Shown: positions 1 to 5,692, counted from the stretch's first letter. The stretch: DNA of 11,831 bases from Thermofilaceae archaeon (GCA_027017165.1 JALURF010000090.1:1-11831), one strand, 5' to 3'. The notes: generated by a model from the letters alone, not told the origin. Program-made: numbers and translations.

Positions 1-608
1 AAGATGAAGGATAGAGGACCCGTAGTCGACTATGCTTTATGTGAAGGCTTTGGAACTTGTATGCTGGTTTGCCCTACGGCTTCCATATCGTTTAAATCGA
101 TAAAACGAGGAGAGCTATATGCGGCTAAGTCGAAGAGCGGAGTACTAGTTGTGACCGGGGATTTAGATATAGGCGAGAAAACAGCGGGCTACTAGTCTAC
201 AACCTCAAGAAAAAAGCTAGAAAATACAATGCTAAAGTTTTAGTCGTGGACGCGGCTCCTGGAATAGGATGCCCAGTTATATCTAGCCTGGCTGGGGCGA
301 GCCTACTAATAGTCGTAGTCGAGCCTTCCCCCCAATCCGCTAAAGGAGCTTTCAGGTTATTAAAACTGGCTGAAAAGTTAAAAATCGAAAGCTTAGTCGT
401 GCTAAATAAGTACGATCTCAATCCAAGCTTTGCAGAGAAGATCGAGCAAAACCTAAGATGCGAAATTTTGGGAAAGATAGAGTACGACGAGAAAGTTGTC
501 GAATCTTATACTTCTATGACGCCTCTACTCAAAGTATATCCCGAGGCTAAAATTTCAAAAAACCTGATTGAGATTTTCGGAAAAATAAGAGAGAGGTTAA
601 GTATTTGA
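1..608 (+). pseudogene. MinD-superfamily P-loop ATPase with inserted ferredoxin domain, partial and frameshifted
   Basis: This is the C-terminal part of an ATPase of the MinD/Mrp superfamily with inserted ferredoxin domain (COG1149-like); the Walker A loop and first Fe-S cluster lie off the left edge. Reading frame 1 encodes the second ferredoxin motif and stops at 193-195 (TAG). Homology then continues in frame 3 from about base 180: SGLLVYNLKKKARKYNAKV leads directly into VVDAAPGIGCPV, the switch II region, then to the stop at 606-608. One extra A in the A run at 178-181 would restore GEKNSG across the junction, so a one-base deletion or sequencing error is the simplest reading. The ferredoxin motif reads CEGFGTCMLVCP, with Phe (codon 49-51, TTT) where the second Cys ligand belongs. 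It overlaps the next gene, a tandem paralogue, by 4 nt (stop TGA inside TTGA). The family is clear; whether the gene is truly broken is not. Confidence 0.8.
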
Positions 609-1480
609 AAATTATAGCGGTGGGCGGAGGAAAGGGAGGAACCGGGAAGACAATTTTAGCGGTTAACCTAGCTTATGGCTTAGCTAGGAGAAGTTATAGA
701 ATTTTACTAGTAGACTTAGACGTAGATAATCCTTGTACATATACTTTTCTAGATATCAGACTGAGAACGATTAGAGAAGTCTACACATATAAGCCTAAAA
801 TTCTAGAGGAGAAATGTACACTATGCGGCGAATGCATTAAGCATTGCCCCGTACACGCCTTAATCCTGATACCCGAGAGAAAACTCCTATTCTTCCCAAC
901 TCTCTGTGAAGGTTGTCTAAATTGCATGGTAGTCTGCCCTGAAAAGGCTGTATTAGAAGATAAGACGGTTATAGGTTGGGTCAAACAGGGATCCATGGAT
1001 CCTATAGATATAATAGTTGGGGAGATCAAGCCTGGTGAACGTAAAACCGATGAAGTAATTTCTGAAACTCTCAACTATGCCTTGGAGAATGCAGATAGCT
1101 ACGACTTAGTGATTTTAGATATGCCTCCGGGCACGGATAGGGGGGTATATGAGGCTTTAAAACACGCGGACTTAGTTATAGCCGTCACAGAGCCTACTAG
1201 GCTAGGACTTAACGATTTAAGAAAATTCTACAAGCTAATAGGCTTAATAAATAAGGAAAGTGTCGTAGTTATTAACAAGTATGGGCTAAAAGGAGGGGTT
1301 TACAGCGAACTGGAAGCCCTAGTTAAAGAGCTTAAAGTTAAAGTCTTTAAAATACCCTACGATGAGTATTTAGTAGAGGCTTACATTTCCAGAAAAATAA
1401 TTTTAAAGGCTTTTCCGAAATCGCCATCGGCCAAAGCCATTAGAGAAATAGTTAGTGAGCTAGCTACTGCTCAGGCTTAA
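605..1480 (+). CDS. MinD-superfamily P-loop ATPase with inserted two-cluster ferredoxin domain
   Basis: This is an intact 291-aa member of the MinD/Mrp/NBP35-type deviant Walker A ATPases. Residues 8-16 hold the loop GGKGGTGKT with signature Lys10 and catalytic-loop Lys15; VDLDVDNP (36-43) is the switch I region and LDMPPGTD (171-178) switch II. A ferredoxin domain with two 4Fe-4S motifs is inserted at about 63-125: Cys71/74/77/81 and Cys101/104/107/111, both CxxCxxCxxxCP and complete. The TEP motif at 195-197 and NKY at 224-226 fit the family. Start is TTG at 605, preceded by GAGAGGTTA and overlapping the upstream stop by 4 nt, so the two paralogues are probably translationally coupled. Related proteins are thought to act in ATP-dependent Fe-S cluster or electron handling, but the partner here is unknown. 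The 3' end overlaps the convergent small gene by 17 nt. Confidence 0.92.
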   Translation: MKIIAVGGGKGGTGKTILAVNLAYGLARRSYRILLVDLDVDNPCTYTFLDIRLRTIREVYTYKPKILEEKCTLCGECIKHCPVHALILIPERKLLFFPTLCEGCLNCMVVCPEKAVLEDKTVIGWVKQGSMDPIDIIVGEIKPGERKTDEVISETLNYALENADSYDLVILDMPPGTDRGVYEALKHADLVIAVTEPTRLGLNDLRKFYKLIGLINKESVVVINKYGLKGGVYSELEALVKELKVKVFKIPYDEYLVEAYISRKIILKAFPKSPSAKAIREIVSELATAQA

Positions 1481-1649
1481 AAGTCGTTTCCGCGAATTTC
1501 CTCCAAGTCTCCATCATAGCCTTAAGCATTTCCATGTAGTACATCATCGATATCATATAAGTCCACTGCGACATCCACATATACATTAGAGTGAAGGGAT
1601 CGAAGGGATAAGGCATTGGATAATAGTAGTAATAGTAGGGGTAAGTCAT
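1464..1649 (-). CDS. Met/Tyr-rich 61-aa small protein of unknown function
   Basis: I do not recognise a named family. The protein starts MTYP, then has six consecutive Tyr, then PMPYPFDPF, and continues as a Met/Trp/Tyr-rich segment (about 21-48) that could form an amphipathic or membrane-associated helix, ending in a charged tail. It has 12 Met, 12 Tyr and 3 Trp in 61 residues and no Cys. An in-frame ATG at 1691 exists, but ATG at 1649 is preferred: it is preceded by GGTGAG four bases upstream, and that site overlaps the stop codon of the preceding minus-strand gene, which ends 8 nt before. This implies one transcript and coupled translation with the Trp-rich protein. The tail overlaps the 3' end of the plus-strand ATPase by 17 nt. 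Its layout of an aromatic head followed by a helix resembles the DUF5320-like protein across the divergent promoter. It is likely a real gene of unknown role. Confidence 0.68.
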   Translation of the reverse strand: MTYPYYYYYYPMPYPFDPFTLMYMWMSQWTYMISMMYYMEMLKAMMETWRKFAETTFKPEQ

Positions 1650-1657
1650 GTTCTCAC

Positions 1658-1936
1658 CTACCAGTAAGGAAACATCCATGCATATCTCCAAACCCAGGGG
1701 CTAGGAGGCCAGTGGTACGGATTATAGTAATACGGATGGTAGGATGGAGGCCAGTAACCGCCGTAGAACGGGAAGCGGTAGAAAGCCCAGGGGCCGCCGA
1801 AGAGCCACCAGCAGCTACCTCTGCCGAAGAGCCAGCCCGGTCTCTGCCATGGCGGTAGAAAGCTAAAGGGTCCTCTGCCAGGCCATGGACCTATCCATCC
1901 TCTCCTTCCTCTACCCCATCCTCCTCCCCAACTCAT
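1658..1936 (-). CDS. Trp/Gly/Pro/Tyr-rich 92-aa small protein, DUF5320-like N-terminal type
   Basis: The protein begins MSWGGGWGRGRRGW and contains GPWPGRGPFSFLPPWQRPGW followed by LFGRGSCWW, a Gly/Arg/Trp pattern like the N-terminal half of archaeal DUF5320 proteins. The second half is Tyr/Pro/Trp-rich. It has 15 Trp, 10 Tyr and 8 Phe in 92 residues, so over a third is aromatic, and a single Cys (42). No signal peptide or clear transmembrane helix is seen. Start is ATG at 1934-1936 with a near-ideal ribosome binding site (GGAGGTGAT) just upstream, which supports a real, well-translated gene. It is first in a two-gene minus-strand operon with the Met/Tyr-rich protein. Its promoter overlaps an 18-bp near-palindrome, so repression is likely. 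No enzymatic role can be inferred; association with the Fe-S ATPases is a guess from context. Confidence 0.75.
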   Translation of the reverse strand: MSWGGGWGRGRRGWIGPWPGRGPFSFLPPWQRPGWLFGRGSCWWLFGGPWAFYRFPFYGGYWPPSYHPYYYNPYHWPPSPWVWRYAWMFPYW

Positions 1937-1954
1937 TTTATCACCTCCAATATT

Positions 1955-1972
1955 TTTGTGTTATAGCACAAA
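1955..1972. promoter_or_regulatory. 18-bp near-palindromic operator candidate
   Basis: The plus strand reads TTTGTGTTATAGCACAAA; 16 of 18 positions are symmetric, with six-base arms TTTGTG/CACAAA. It lies immediately downstream of the TATA box of the minus-strand miniprotein operon, between that box and the expected transcript start near 1950, the usual place for an archaeal repressor site. Its right half ATAGCACAAA recurs exactly at 2036-2045. The binding protein is unknown; the DUF134 regulator about 700 bp away is the obvious local candidate. Confidence 0.55.
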
Positions 1973-1984
1973 TATAAACTTTAT
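1971..1984 (-). promoter_or_regulatory. TATA promoter of the minus-strand miniprotein operon
   Basis: Read on the minus strand the segment is GGATAAAGTTTATATT, with TTTATATT as TATA box and the purine-rich GATAAAG as a possible BRE. It is centred about 39 nt before the ATG at 1936, which would put the transcript start near 1950 and leave a short leader carrying the strong GGAGGTGAT ribosome binding site. Confidence 0.55.
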
Positions 1985-2035
1985 CCTTGGTAGAAAATAG
2001 GCTTAAACTCGGCATAATAAGCTTCTATTAGAAAC

Positions 2036-2056
2036 ATAGCACAAAATTTATTTAAA
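2036..2056 (+). promoter_or_regulatory. TATA promoter of the DUF5320-like gene with operator half-site
   Basis: A TATA-like element, TTTATTTAAA (2047-2056), lies about 35 nt before the ATG at 2086, predicting a leader of about 10 nt that contains GGTGAT. Directly upstream, ATAGCACAAA (2036-2045) is an exact copy of the right half of the palindrome at 1955-1972, placed over the BRE. The left half is not conserved here. One protein could therefore control both divergent promoters. Confidence 0.5.
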
Positions 2057-2085
2057 TCCTCTACAAAATATAGTGTGGTGATAAC

Positions 2086-2418
2086 ATGTATCCCTGGCAT
2101 AGGAGAATGAGGAGATTTGGATGGCGATGGTGGTATTTCATGCCCCCGCCCATGCCTATGCCAACGCCGCAGCAGCCACAACAGCCCAGCCAACAGCAAA
2201 GCTATCAGCAACCGTACTATTATCCGCCTTACCCCTACTACGCGCCGTCTCCTTTTATGCCCCCGTTGACGCCGGAGCAGGAGTTGGAGATGCTCGAGGA
2301 GTATAAGAGAGATCTGGAGGAAGAGCTTAAGGATCTTCGAGAAGAGCTTAAAAGCGTGGAAGAGAGGATAAAAGAGCTTAAGAAGCTCATAGAAGAGAGA
2401 GGCTATGGCACTGGCTAA
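2086..2418 (+). CDS. DUF5320-like protein: aromatic/Pro/Gln-rich head and coiled-coil tail
   Basis: This 110-aa protein has three zones. Residues 1-18 are rich in Arg, Trp and aromatics (GWRWWYF at 12-18). Residues 19-60 are low-complexity Pro/Met, then Gln/Pro, then Tyr/Pro. Residues 62-105 form a highly charged heptad-like stretch (TPEQELEMLEEYKRDLEEEL onward, ending KELKKLIEER) predicted to be a coiled coil. A Gly/aromatic head followed by a Glu/Lys coiled coil is the architecture of DUF5320 proteins, which I recall as common in anaerobic archaea beside DUF134 and Fe-S ATPase genes. Start is ATG at 2086 with GGTGAT just upstream. There are no Cys, signal peptide or membrane helix. It is divergent from the miniprotein operon across a shared regulatory region. 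A structural or scaffold role is plausible but unproven. Confidence 0.75.
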   Translation: MYPWHRRMRRFGWRWWYFMPPPMPMPTPQQPQQPSQQQSYQQPYYYPPYPYYAPSPFMPPLTPEQELEMLEEYKRDLEEELKDLREELKSVEERIKELKKLIEERGYGTG

Positions 2419-2635
2419 GAAATACCCTCTATTCTTTTTATGGGCTATAATCGTTTCGGCCTGTTATCTTCTTATCTGTTCTACAATCTGTGGGAGAGAG
2501 TTATGTGAAGATAGTAAGATTTTGGATGGCTTGAGAGAGATATATGGATGGACACATCGGCTTAACGGTTCTTATCTCGGAGGAAAGAGTGAGCGTCGAG
2601 GGTTAACATGGCGATTGTCTATGGATCGGTATTAG
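2405..2635 (+). CDS. Doubtful 76-aa ORF with one hydrophobic segment
   Basis: The ORF starts 14 nt inside the end of the DUF5320-like gene with only a weak upstream GAGAGG. Residues 8-29 are strongly hydrophobic and could be a membrane anchor; Cys lie at 20, 25, 29 and 34. The second half is polar, with Arg codons (CGG, CGT, CGA) less typical of the neighbours. No family is recognised. It fills most of the gap 2419-2682, which otherwise holds only very short open frames and the DUF134 promoter, so it may be a small membrane protein or chance coding in an intergenic stretch. Confidence 0.25.
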   Translation: MALAKKYPLFFLWAIIVSACYLLICSTICGRELCEDSKILDGLREIYGWTHRLNGSYLGGKSERRGLTWRLSMDRY

Positions 2636-2639
2636 GCGA

Positions 2640-2657
2640 AATATATTATACTGTATA
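2640..2657 (+). promoter_or_regulatory. TATA promoter and small inverted repeat before the DUF134 gene
   Basis: An A/T element, AATATATTATA (2640-2650), lies about 38 nt before the ATG at 2683 and suits a TATA box. Overlapping its downstream end is TATACTGTATA (2647-2657), perfect five-base arms around one central base, which could be an autoregulatory site. GGTG at 2674-2677 serves as ribosome binding site. The inverted repeat is short and A/T-rich, so chance is possible. Confidence 0.4.
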
Positions 2658-2682
2658 GGGCTTATCTAGTTTAGGTGTTTTT

Positions 2683-3015
2683 ATGGGGAAACCTCCATGG
2701 AGATGGCGATGGGGTAGAAGGGGGAGAGGTAGACCTCCAAAACATAGGGTTATATGGGGGGAGGTATCCTATGTCACTTTTGTTCCTTTCGATGAAAGAG
2801 GGCTTCCCTTCCCGGGCGAGCCTATATACCTCCTCCCCGACGAATACGAGGCTTTAAGATTAGTGTACCTAGAGGGTTTAACTCAGGAGAAGGCTGCGGC
2901 AAAAATGAATGTTTCTCGAGGCACTTTATGGAGATCGTTAAACAGTGGTAGGCGTAAAGTCGTTAAAGCTCTCGTTGAGAGAAGACCGCTCGTAATTTCT
3001 GGTTCTCAACCCTAA
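2683..3015 (+). CDS. DUF134 family helix-turn-helix DNA-binding protein
   Basis: This 110-aa protein matches the DUF134 family (PF02001), small predicted DNA-binding proteins with a sigma-70 region 4-like helix-turn-helix. The core GRPPKHRV (16-23), then DEYEALRLVYLEGLTQEKAA (53-72) and MNVSRGTLWRSLNSGRRKVV (75-94) carry the family signature; the HTH spans about 66-92. Family members usually begin close to the GRP(P/R)K motif, whereas this one has about 15 extra residues, GKPPWRWRWGRRGR, rich in Trp and Arg. The start ATG at 2683 has GGTG upstream, and no internal ATG in this tail would shorten it. The tail resembles the heads of the nearby small proteins. It is the likely local regulator of the module, possibly acting at the palindrome at 1955-1972, but its binding site is not known. 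Confidence 0.9.
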   Translation: MGKPPWRWRWGRRGRGRPPKHRVIWGEVSYVTFVPFDERGLPFPGEPIYLLPDEYEALRLVYLEGLTQEKAAAKMNVSRGTLWRSLNSGRRKVVKALVERRPLVISGSQP

Positions 3016-3048
3016 TTCCGAAATTTAGAAATTTAATGTTAAAGTTGG

Positions 3049-3057
3049 ATTTATAAG
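3049..3057 (+). promoter_or_regulatory. TATA promoter of the phosphatase-superfamily gene
   Basis: ATTTATAAG lies about 49 nt before the ATG at 3102, predicting a transcript start near 3078 and a leader of about 24 nt containing GGGAT as a weak ribosome binding site. It separates this gene from the DUF134 gene. Confidence 0.5.
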
Positions 3058-3101
3058 CTCTATTCGAGTATTTCTAAATCATAAATCGTTAAGGGATCCG
3101 A

Positions 3102-4748
3102 ATGCCCCCACTAGTGCTCATAGGTATAGACTCCGCCTCTCTCGATCTTATTCTAAGATGGAAGAATAAGTTAAAGTTTTTCAAGAAATTGATTGAAGAA
3201 GGATTCTACGGATACCTACGTTCAACCACACCTCCACTAAGCCCGGCGGCCTGGACGAGCATATATACAGGCAAAAAACCTTGTAAAACTAAATTCTACG
3301 ACTGGCTTAAATACGTTAGATGTCCCTGCAAGATGAATCGTGTACGTTTAAGATCTTTTTTCGATTTAAAAGAGCCAACTATATGGGATATAGCCACCGC
3401 GCATGGGCTAAAATCAGCGGTTATAAACGCTCCTATGACCTATCCCCCAACCTACGTTAACGGGGTGATGGTCTCCGGGATACCTGCCCATCTCTATAGT
3501 GGATATCCCATTACCTACCCTATAGGGCTTAAAGAAGAATTGGACCTGCTGGTGAATGGCTATGAAGTCATGCCACGATTAGATATTTTCCGCTTTTTTG
3601 AATACGATTTAATTAAGCGTTTAAAAAACGTTGTAGAGAAACGGGGGAAGATAATCGAGTATTTATACGAGAATGGGGAGTGGGACTTCTTTATGCCAGT
3701 ATTTTTCACTCTCGATACTGTTCAACACTATTTCTGGAATTATTTCGACGAGAACCACCCGCTACATAAAAGAGATTCTCTATCCGATATAATCTTCTAC
3801 TTTTACAAAAAAATAGATTCCATACTTGATAAATTCTTCCGTAAAATAGGAGAGGCTAACATTTTAGTAATCTCGGACCACGGCGCTGGACCTTTACACG
3901 GCTATTTCCTAGTTAATAGATTTTTAGCATCTGCGGGTTTCTTAAAAACCAAGAAGACCTCTATATTGAAGATACTGTCGACGCTAATATTCACTGTGGT
4001 GGAAATGGAGGAGATGAGCCTTATATACGATATAGCTAGGAGAACTAGAATACCTCTCGTCGATAAGCTAATCGATAAGCCTTTGATAAAGCAGATAATA
4101 GAGCGGTTCTCCTTTTTCCCGTTAATGGAGCTTATGAGCGGCGACTTCCTAGAAGACGTGGAGTGGAGCGAGACTTTAGCTTATGCGCTAGGAGCTGTGG
4201 GCGGTATTTTCTTAACGAGAAATATACCCGATGATAGAAAGGAGAAAATTAAGGAATTAGTGAAAAAAGCGTTGAAAAATCTAAAACTCCCCTCCGGGGA
4301 AAAAGTGGATGTTGAATTCTTCGACGGCTATGAAGGCGATGAGGCTCCAGATTTATACTACTCTATTGAAAATTTCAAATATCTCCCAGTAGTACACCTA
4401 GCCGGTTGGAACTCGAGAATATGGGAGAAACCTATGTTCTTCACGGGTTGGCATAGGCCGCTAGGCGTGTTCTTCGCCTATGGTCCTTTATTTAAAAAGC
4501 TCAAAAATGATAAAATACCGGTTTTCAATATCTACGACGTAGCTCCTACAGTGCTCTACGCGCTAGGACTCCCGATACTCTCCGATATGGACGGCAAGCC
4601 TATCTTCGAGATTTTCTCTGAGGAAACCAAGAGAAGGCTTAAACCACGGGTGGCGAATCCAGCTAGGTACAGGATTGCTAGAAGAATATATCTAGCTAAA
4701 ACTAGAATATTTTTAAAATCTTATGCGAGGAGGATATCCTCTAGTTAG
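3102..4748 (+). CDS. Alkaline phosphatase superfamily phosphodiesterase/phosphatase, COG3379-like
   Basis: This 548-aa protein belongs to the alkaline phosphatase superfamily, close to archaeal COG3379 proteins and type I phosphodiesterase/nucleotide pyrophosphatases. LIGIDSAS supplies metal ligand Asp10. PPLSPAAWTSIYTGKKP (44-60) is the nucleophile loop; Ser47 sits where Thr or Ser attacks phosphate. LDTVQHYFW (204-212) gives Asp205 and His209; ISDHGAGP (257-264) gives Asp259 and His260; GWHRPLG (449-455) gives His451. All expected two-metal ligands are present, so it should be active. YDVAPTVLYALGLPI (478-492) is the conserved C-terminal helix. The insert at about 280-400 probably shapes specificity. 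No signal peptide is seen, so a cytoplasmic site is likely. The substrate is unknown: a phosphodiester, phosphonate or sulfate ester are possible, as is phosphoglycerate mutase-like activity. ATG at 3102 places Asp10 at the usual distance from the N terminus. Confidence 0.88.
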   Translation: MPPLVLIGIDSASLDLILRWKNKLKFFKKLIEEGFYGYLRSTTPPLSPAAWTSIYTGKKPCKTKFYDWLKYVRCPCKMNRVRLRSFFDLKEPTIWDIATAHGLKSAVINAPMTYPPTYVNGVMVSGIPAHLYSGYPITYPIGLKEELDLLVNGYEVMPRLDIFRFFEYDLIKRLKNVVEKRGKIIEYLYENGEWDFFMPVFFTLDTVQHYFWNYFDENHPLHKRDSLSDIIFYFYKKIDSILDKFFRKIGEANILVISDHGAGPLHGYFLVNRFLASAGFLKTKKTSILKILSTLIFTVVEMEEMSLIYDIARRTRIPLVDKLIDKPLIKQIIERFSFFPLMELMSGDFLEDVEWSETLAYALGAVGGIFLTRNIPDDRKEKIKELVKKALKNLKLPSGEKVDVEFFDGYEGDEAPDLYYSIENFKYLPVVHLAGWNSRIWEKPMFFTGWHRPLGVFFAYGPLFKKLKNDKIPVFNIYDVAPTVLYALGLPILSDMDGKPIFEIFSEETKRRLKPRVANPARYRIARRIYLAKTRIFLKSYARRISSS

Positions 4749-4766
4749 AAAACTTTTTTAAAATCT
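4749..4766 (+). promoter_or_regulatory. T-run and TATA-like element between the phosphatase and protease genes
   Basis: Just after the stop at 4748, ACTTTTTTAAAATC contains a run of six T (4754-4759) that may end the upstream transcript. The same element (TTTTTTAAAAT) matches an archaeal TATA box; its centre near 4758 is about 27 nt before the ATG at 4786, which predicts transcription starting at or next to that ATG. Confidence 0.45.
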
Positions 4767-4785
4767 ACGACTATTGGTAGGCAAT

Positions 4786-5616
4786 ATGTTCGAGTACGGG
4801 GTTAGGCAGGAGTTTTGGCACGCGCTCGCGCTAGCTATAGGTCTTTTGATCCTAATGTTTCTAGGAGGTTGGGTCGCAGTAATTTTCCTCTTGTTGTCTA
4901 CGGGCGCTTTCGCAGTTTTAGGAGCTTTAGCCTACCCCTTCATCATAATCCTTTTAGTCGGCTTACTCGTGTTGAGTCTAGAGCTTATAGTAAGGGTTCA
5001 GATAAGACAGCCTATATGGATCAGCTCCACAATTTGGCCTGACTTATACTATAAAGTATCTCTTTTAGCACGCGCAGTTAAAGTCGCAATGCCTAAAGTA
5101 GGGGTGATTCAAAATCCGGAGTTTAACGCTTTTACCTATGGGGTTGTATCTCCTCGAGTAGTATTATTCAGCGGTTTAGTAGAGAAGTTTACGAGTGAAG
5201 AACTCGATTTCGTAATCGCCCACGAGCTCGCCCACATAAAGTACAGATGGGTTTTCTTCATCTACACGTTAACAGAGGTCCTCTTTAAACTGCTGTTGCT
5301 CTTCCCGGCTTCGTTTGTATTTCTCCTTCCGCTCTTGGTAGTAGCTATACCTTTGAGAGTAGCTTTCCTCTGGTTTAACAGAGAGGTAGAGTACTTGGCG
5401 GATAGAGAAGCTCTTTTCGCTACTAAGAATCCTAGAGCGGCGGCATCTGCCATAGCTAAGCTTGGGCTAGGGGTGGAGTTCGTTAGTCGAATGGATGTTT
5501 TCGATCTAAAAGAGGATATATACGATAGACTAGCTAGTTACCTGTCTACACACCCGCTAATTCAGGATAGGATAAGGGAGATTCGGAGATTAGCCGAAAA
5601 GCACAGACTTACATAA
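4786..5616 (+). CDS. HtpX-like M48 family membrane zinc metalloprotease
   Basis: This 276-aa protein is a peptidase of family M48, HtpX type, an integral membrane protease that degrades damaged membrane proteins. Two hydrophobic segments (about 13-46 and 48-72) form the N-terminal membrane hairpin. The zinc site is HELAH (146-150), with Glu147 as catalytic base and His146/His150 as ligands; the third ligand is Glu202 in EVEYLADREAL. A hydrophobic stretch at about 155-195 between these is typical of HtpX. STHPLIQDRI near the C terminus is the conserved THP motif. An in-frame TTG at 4774 would add four residues, but ATG at 4786 is preferred because the T/A-rich box at 4754-4764 would start the transcript right there, giving a leaderless message. 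The gene stands alone. Function is clear by motif; substrates are unknown. Confidence 0.92.
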   Translation: MFEYGVRQEFWHALALAIGLLILMFLGGWVAVIFLLLSTGAFAVLGALAYPFIIILLVGLLVLSLELIVRVQIRQPIWISSTIWPDLYYKVSLLARAVKVAMPKVGVIQNPEFNAFTYGVVSPRVVLFSGLVEKFTSEELDFVIAHELAHIKYRWVFFIYTLTEVLFKLLLLFPASFVFLLPLLVVAIPLRVAFLWFNREVEYLADREALFATKNPRAAASAIAKLGLGVEFVSRMDVFDLKEDIYDRLASYLSTHPLIQDRIREIRRLAEKHRLT

Positions 5617-5633
5617 TGGGATTTATCTTCTAA

Positions 5634-5681
5634 ATTTGTTTTCTGATATTCTCAAACAGGTTAAAGCAATTGGTATTTTTT
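5634..5681 (+). terminator. T-rich termination region after the protease gene
   Basis: The spacer after the stop at 5616 contains T-rich stretches, TTTGTTTTC near 5635-5643 and TTTTTT at 5676-5681, without a clear stem-loop. Archaeal terminators are often simple T tracts, so this is a candidate only. Confidence 0.3.
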
Positions 5682-5692
5682 GCTAATTTAAA

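Noticed and set aside
170..200. Programmed ribosomal frameshift joining the two halves of the first ATPase gene
   Set aside because: A -1 shift at AAA (178-180) would pair the tRNA with GAA, and no X-XXY-YYZ slippery heptamer is present; a one-base deletion or sequencing error in the A run is simpler.
781..1074. Minus-strand 97-aa ORF inside the Fe-S ATPase gene
   Set aside because: It is a shadow of a gene with clear P-loop and ferredoxin motifs on the plus strand.
1650..1691. Longer start for the Met/Tyr-rich protein at ATG 1691
   Set aside because: It would overlap the preceding gene by 34 nt without a ribosome site, whereas ATG 1649 has GGTGAG directly upstream.
1616..1858. Plus-strand 80-aa ORF opposite the aromatic miniprotein genes
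   Set aside because: It is the antisense of the Trp- and Tyr-rich genes, has no ribosome binding site, and its composition follows from the opposite strand.
1981..2211. Minus-strand ORF across the divergent promoter region
   Set aside because: It crosses the promoter and the start of the DUF5320-like gene and has no supporting start signal.
3016..3048. Repeated AAATTT in the gap before the phosphatase gene as a terminator hairpin
   Set aside because: The two six-base units are each self-complementary and A/T-only, too weak to call a stem-loop.
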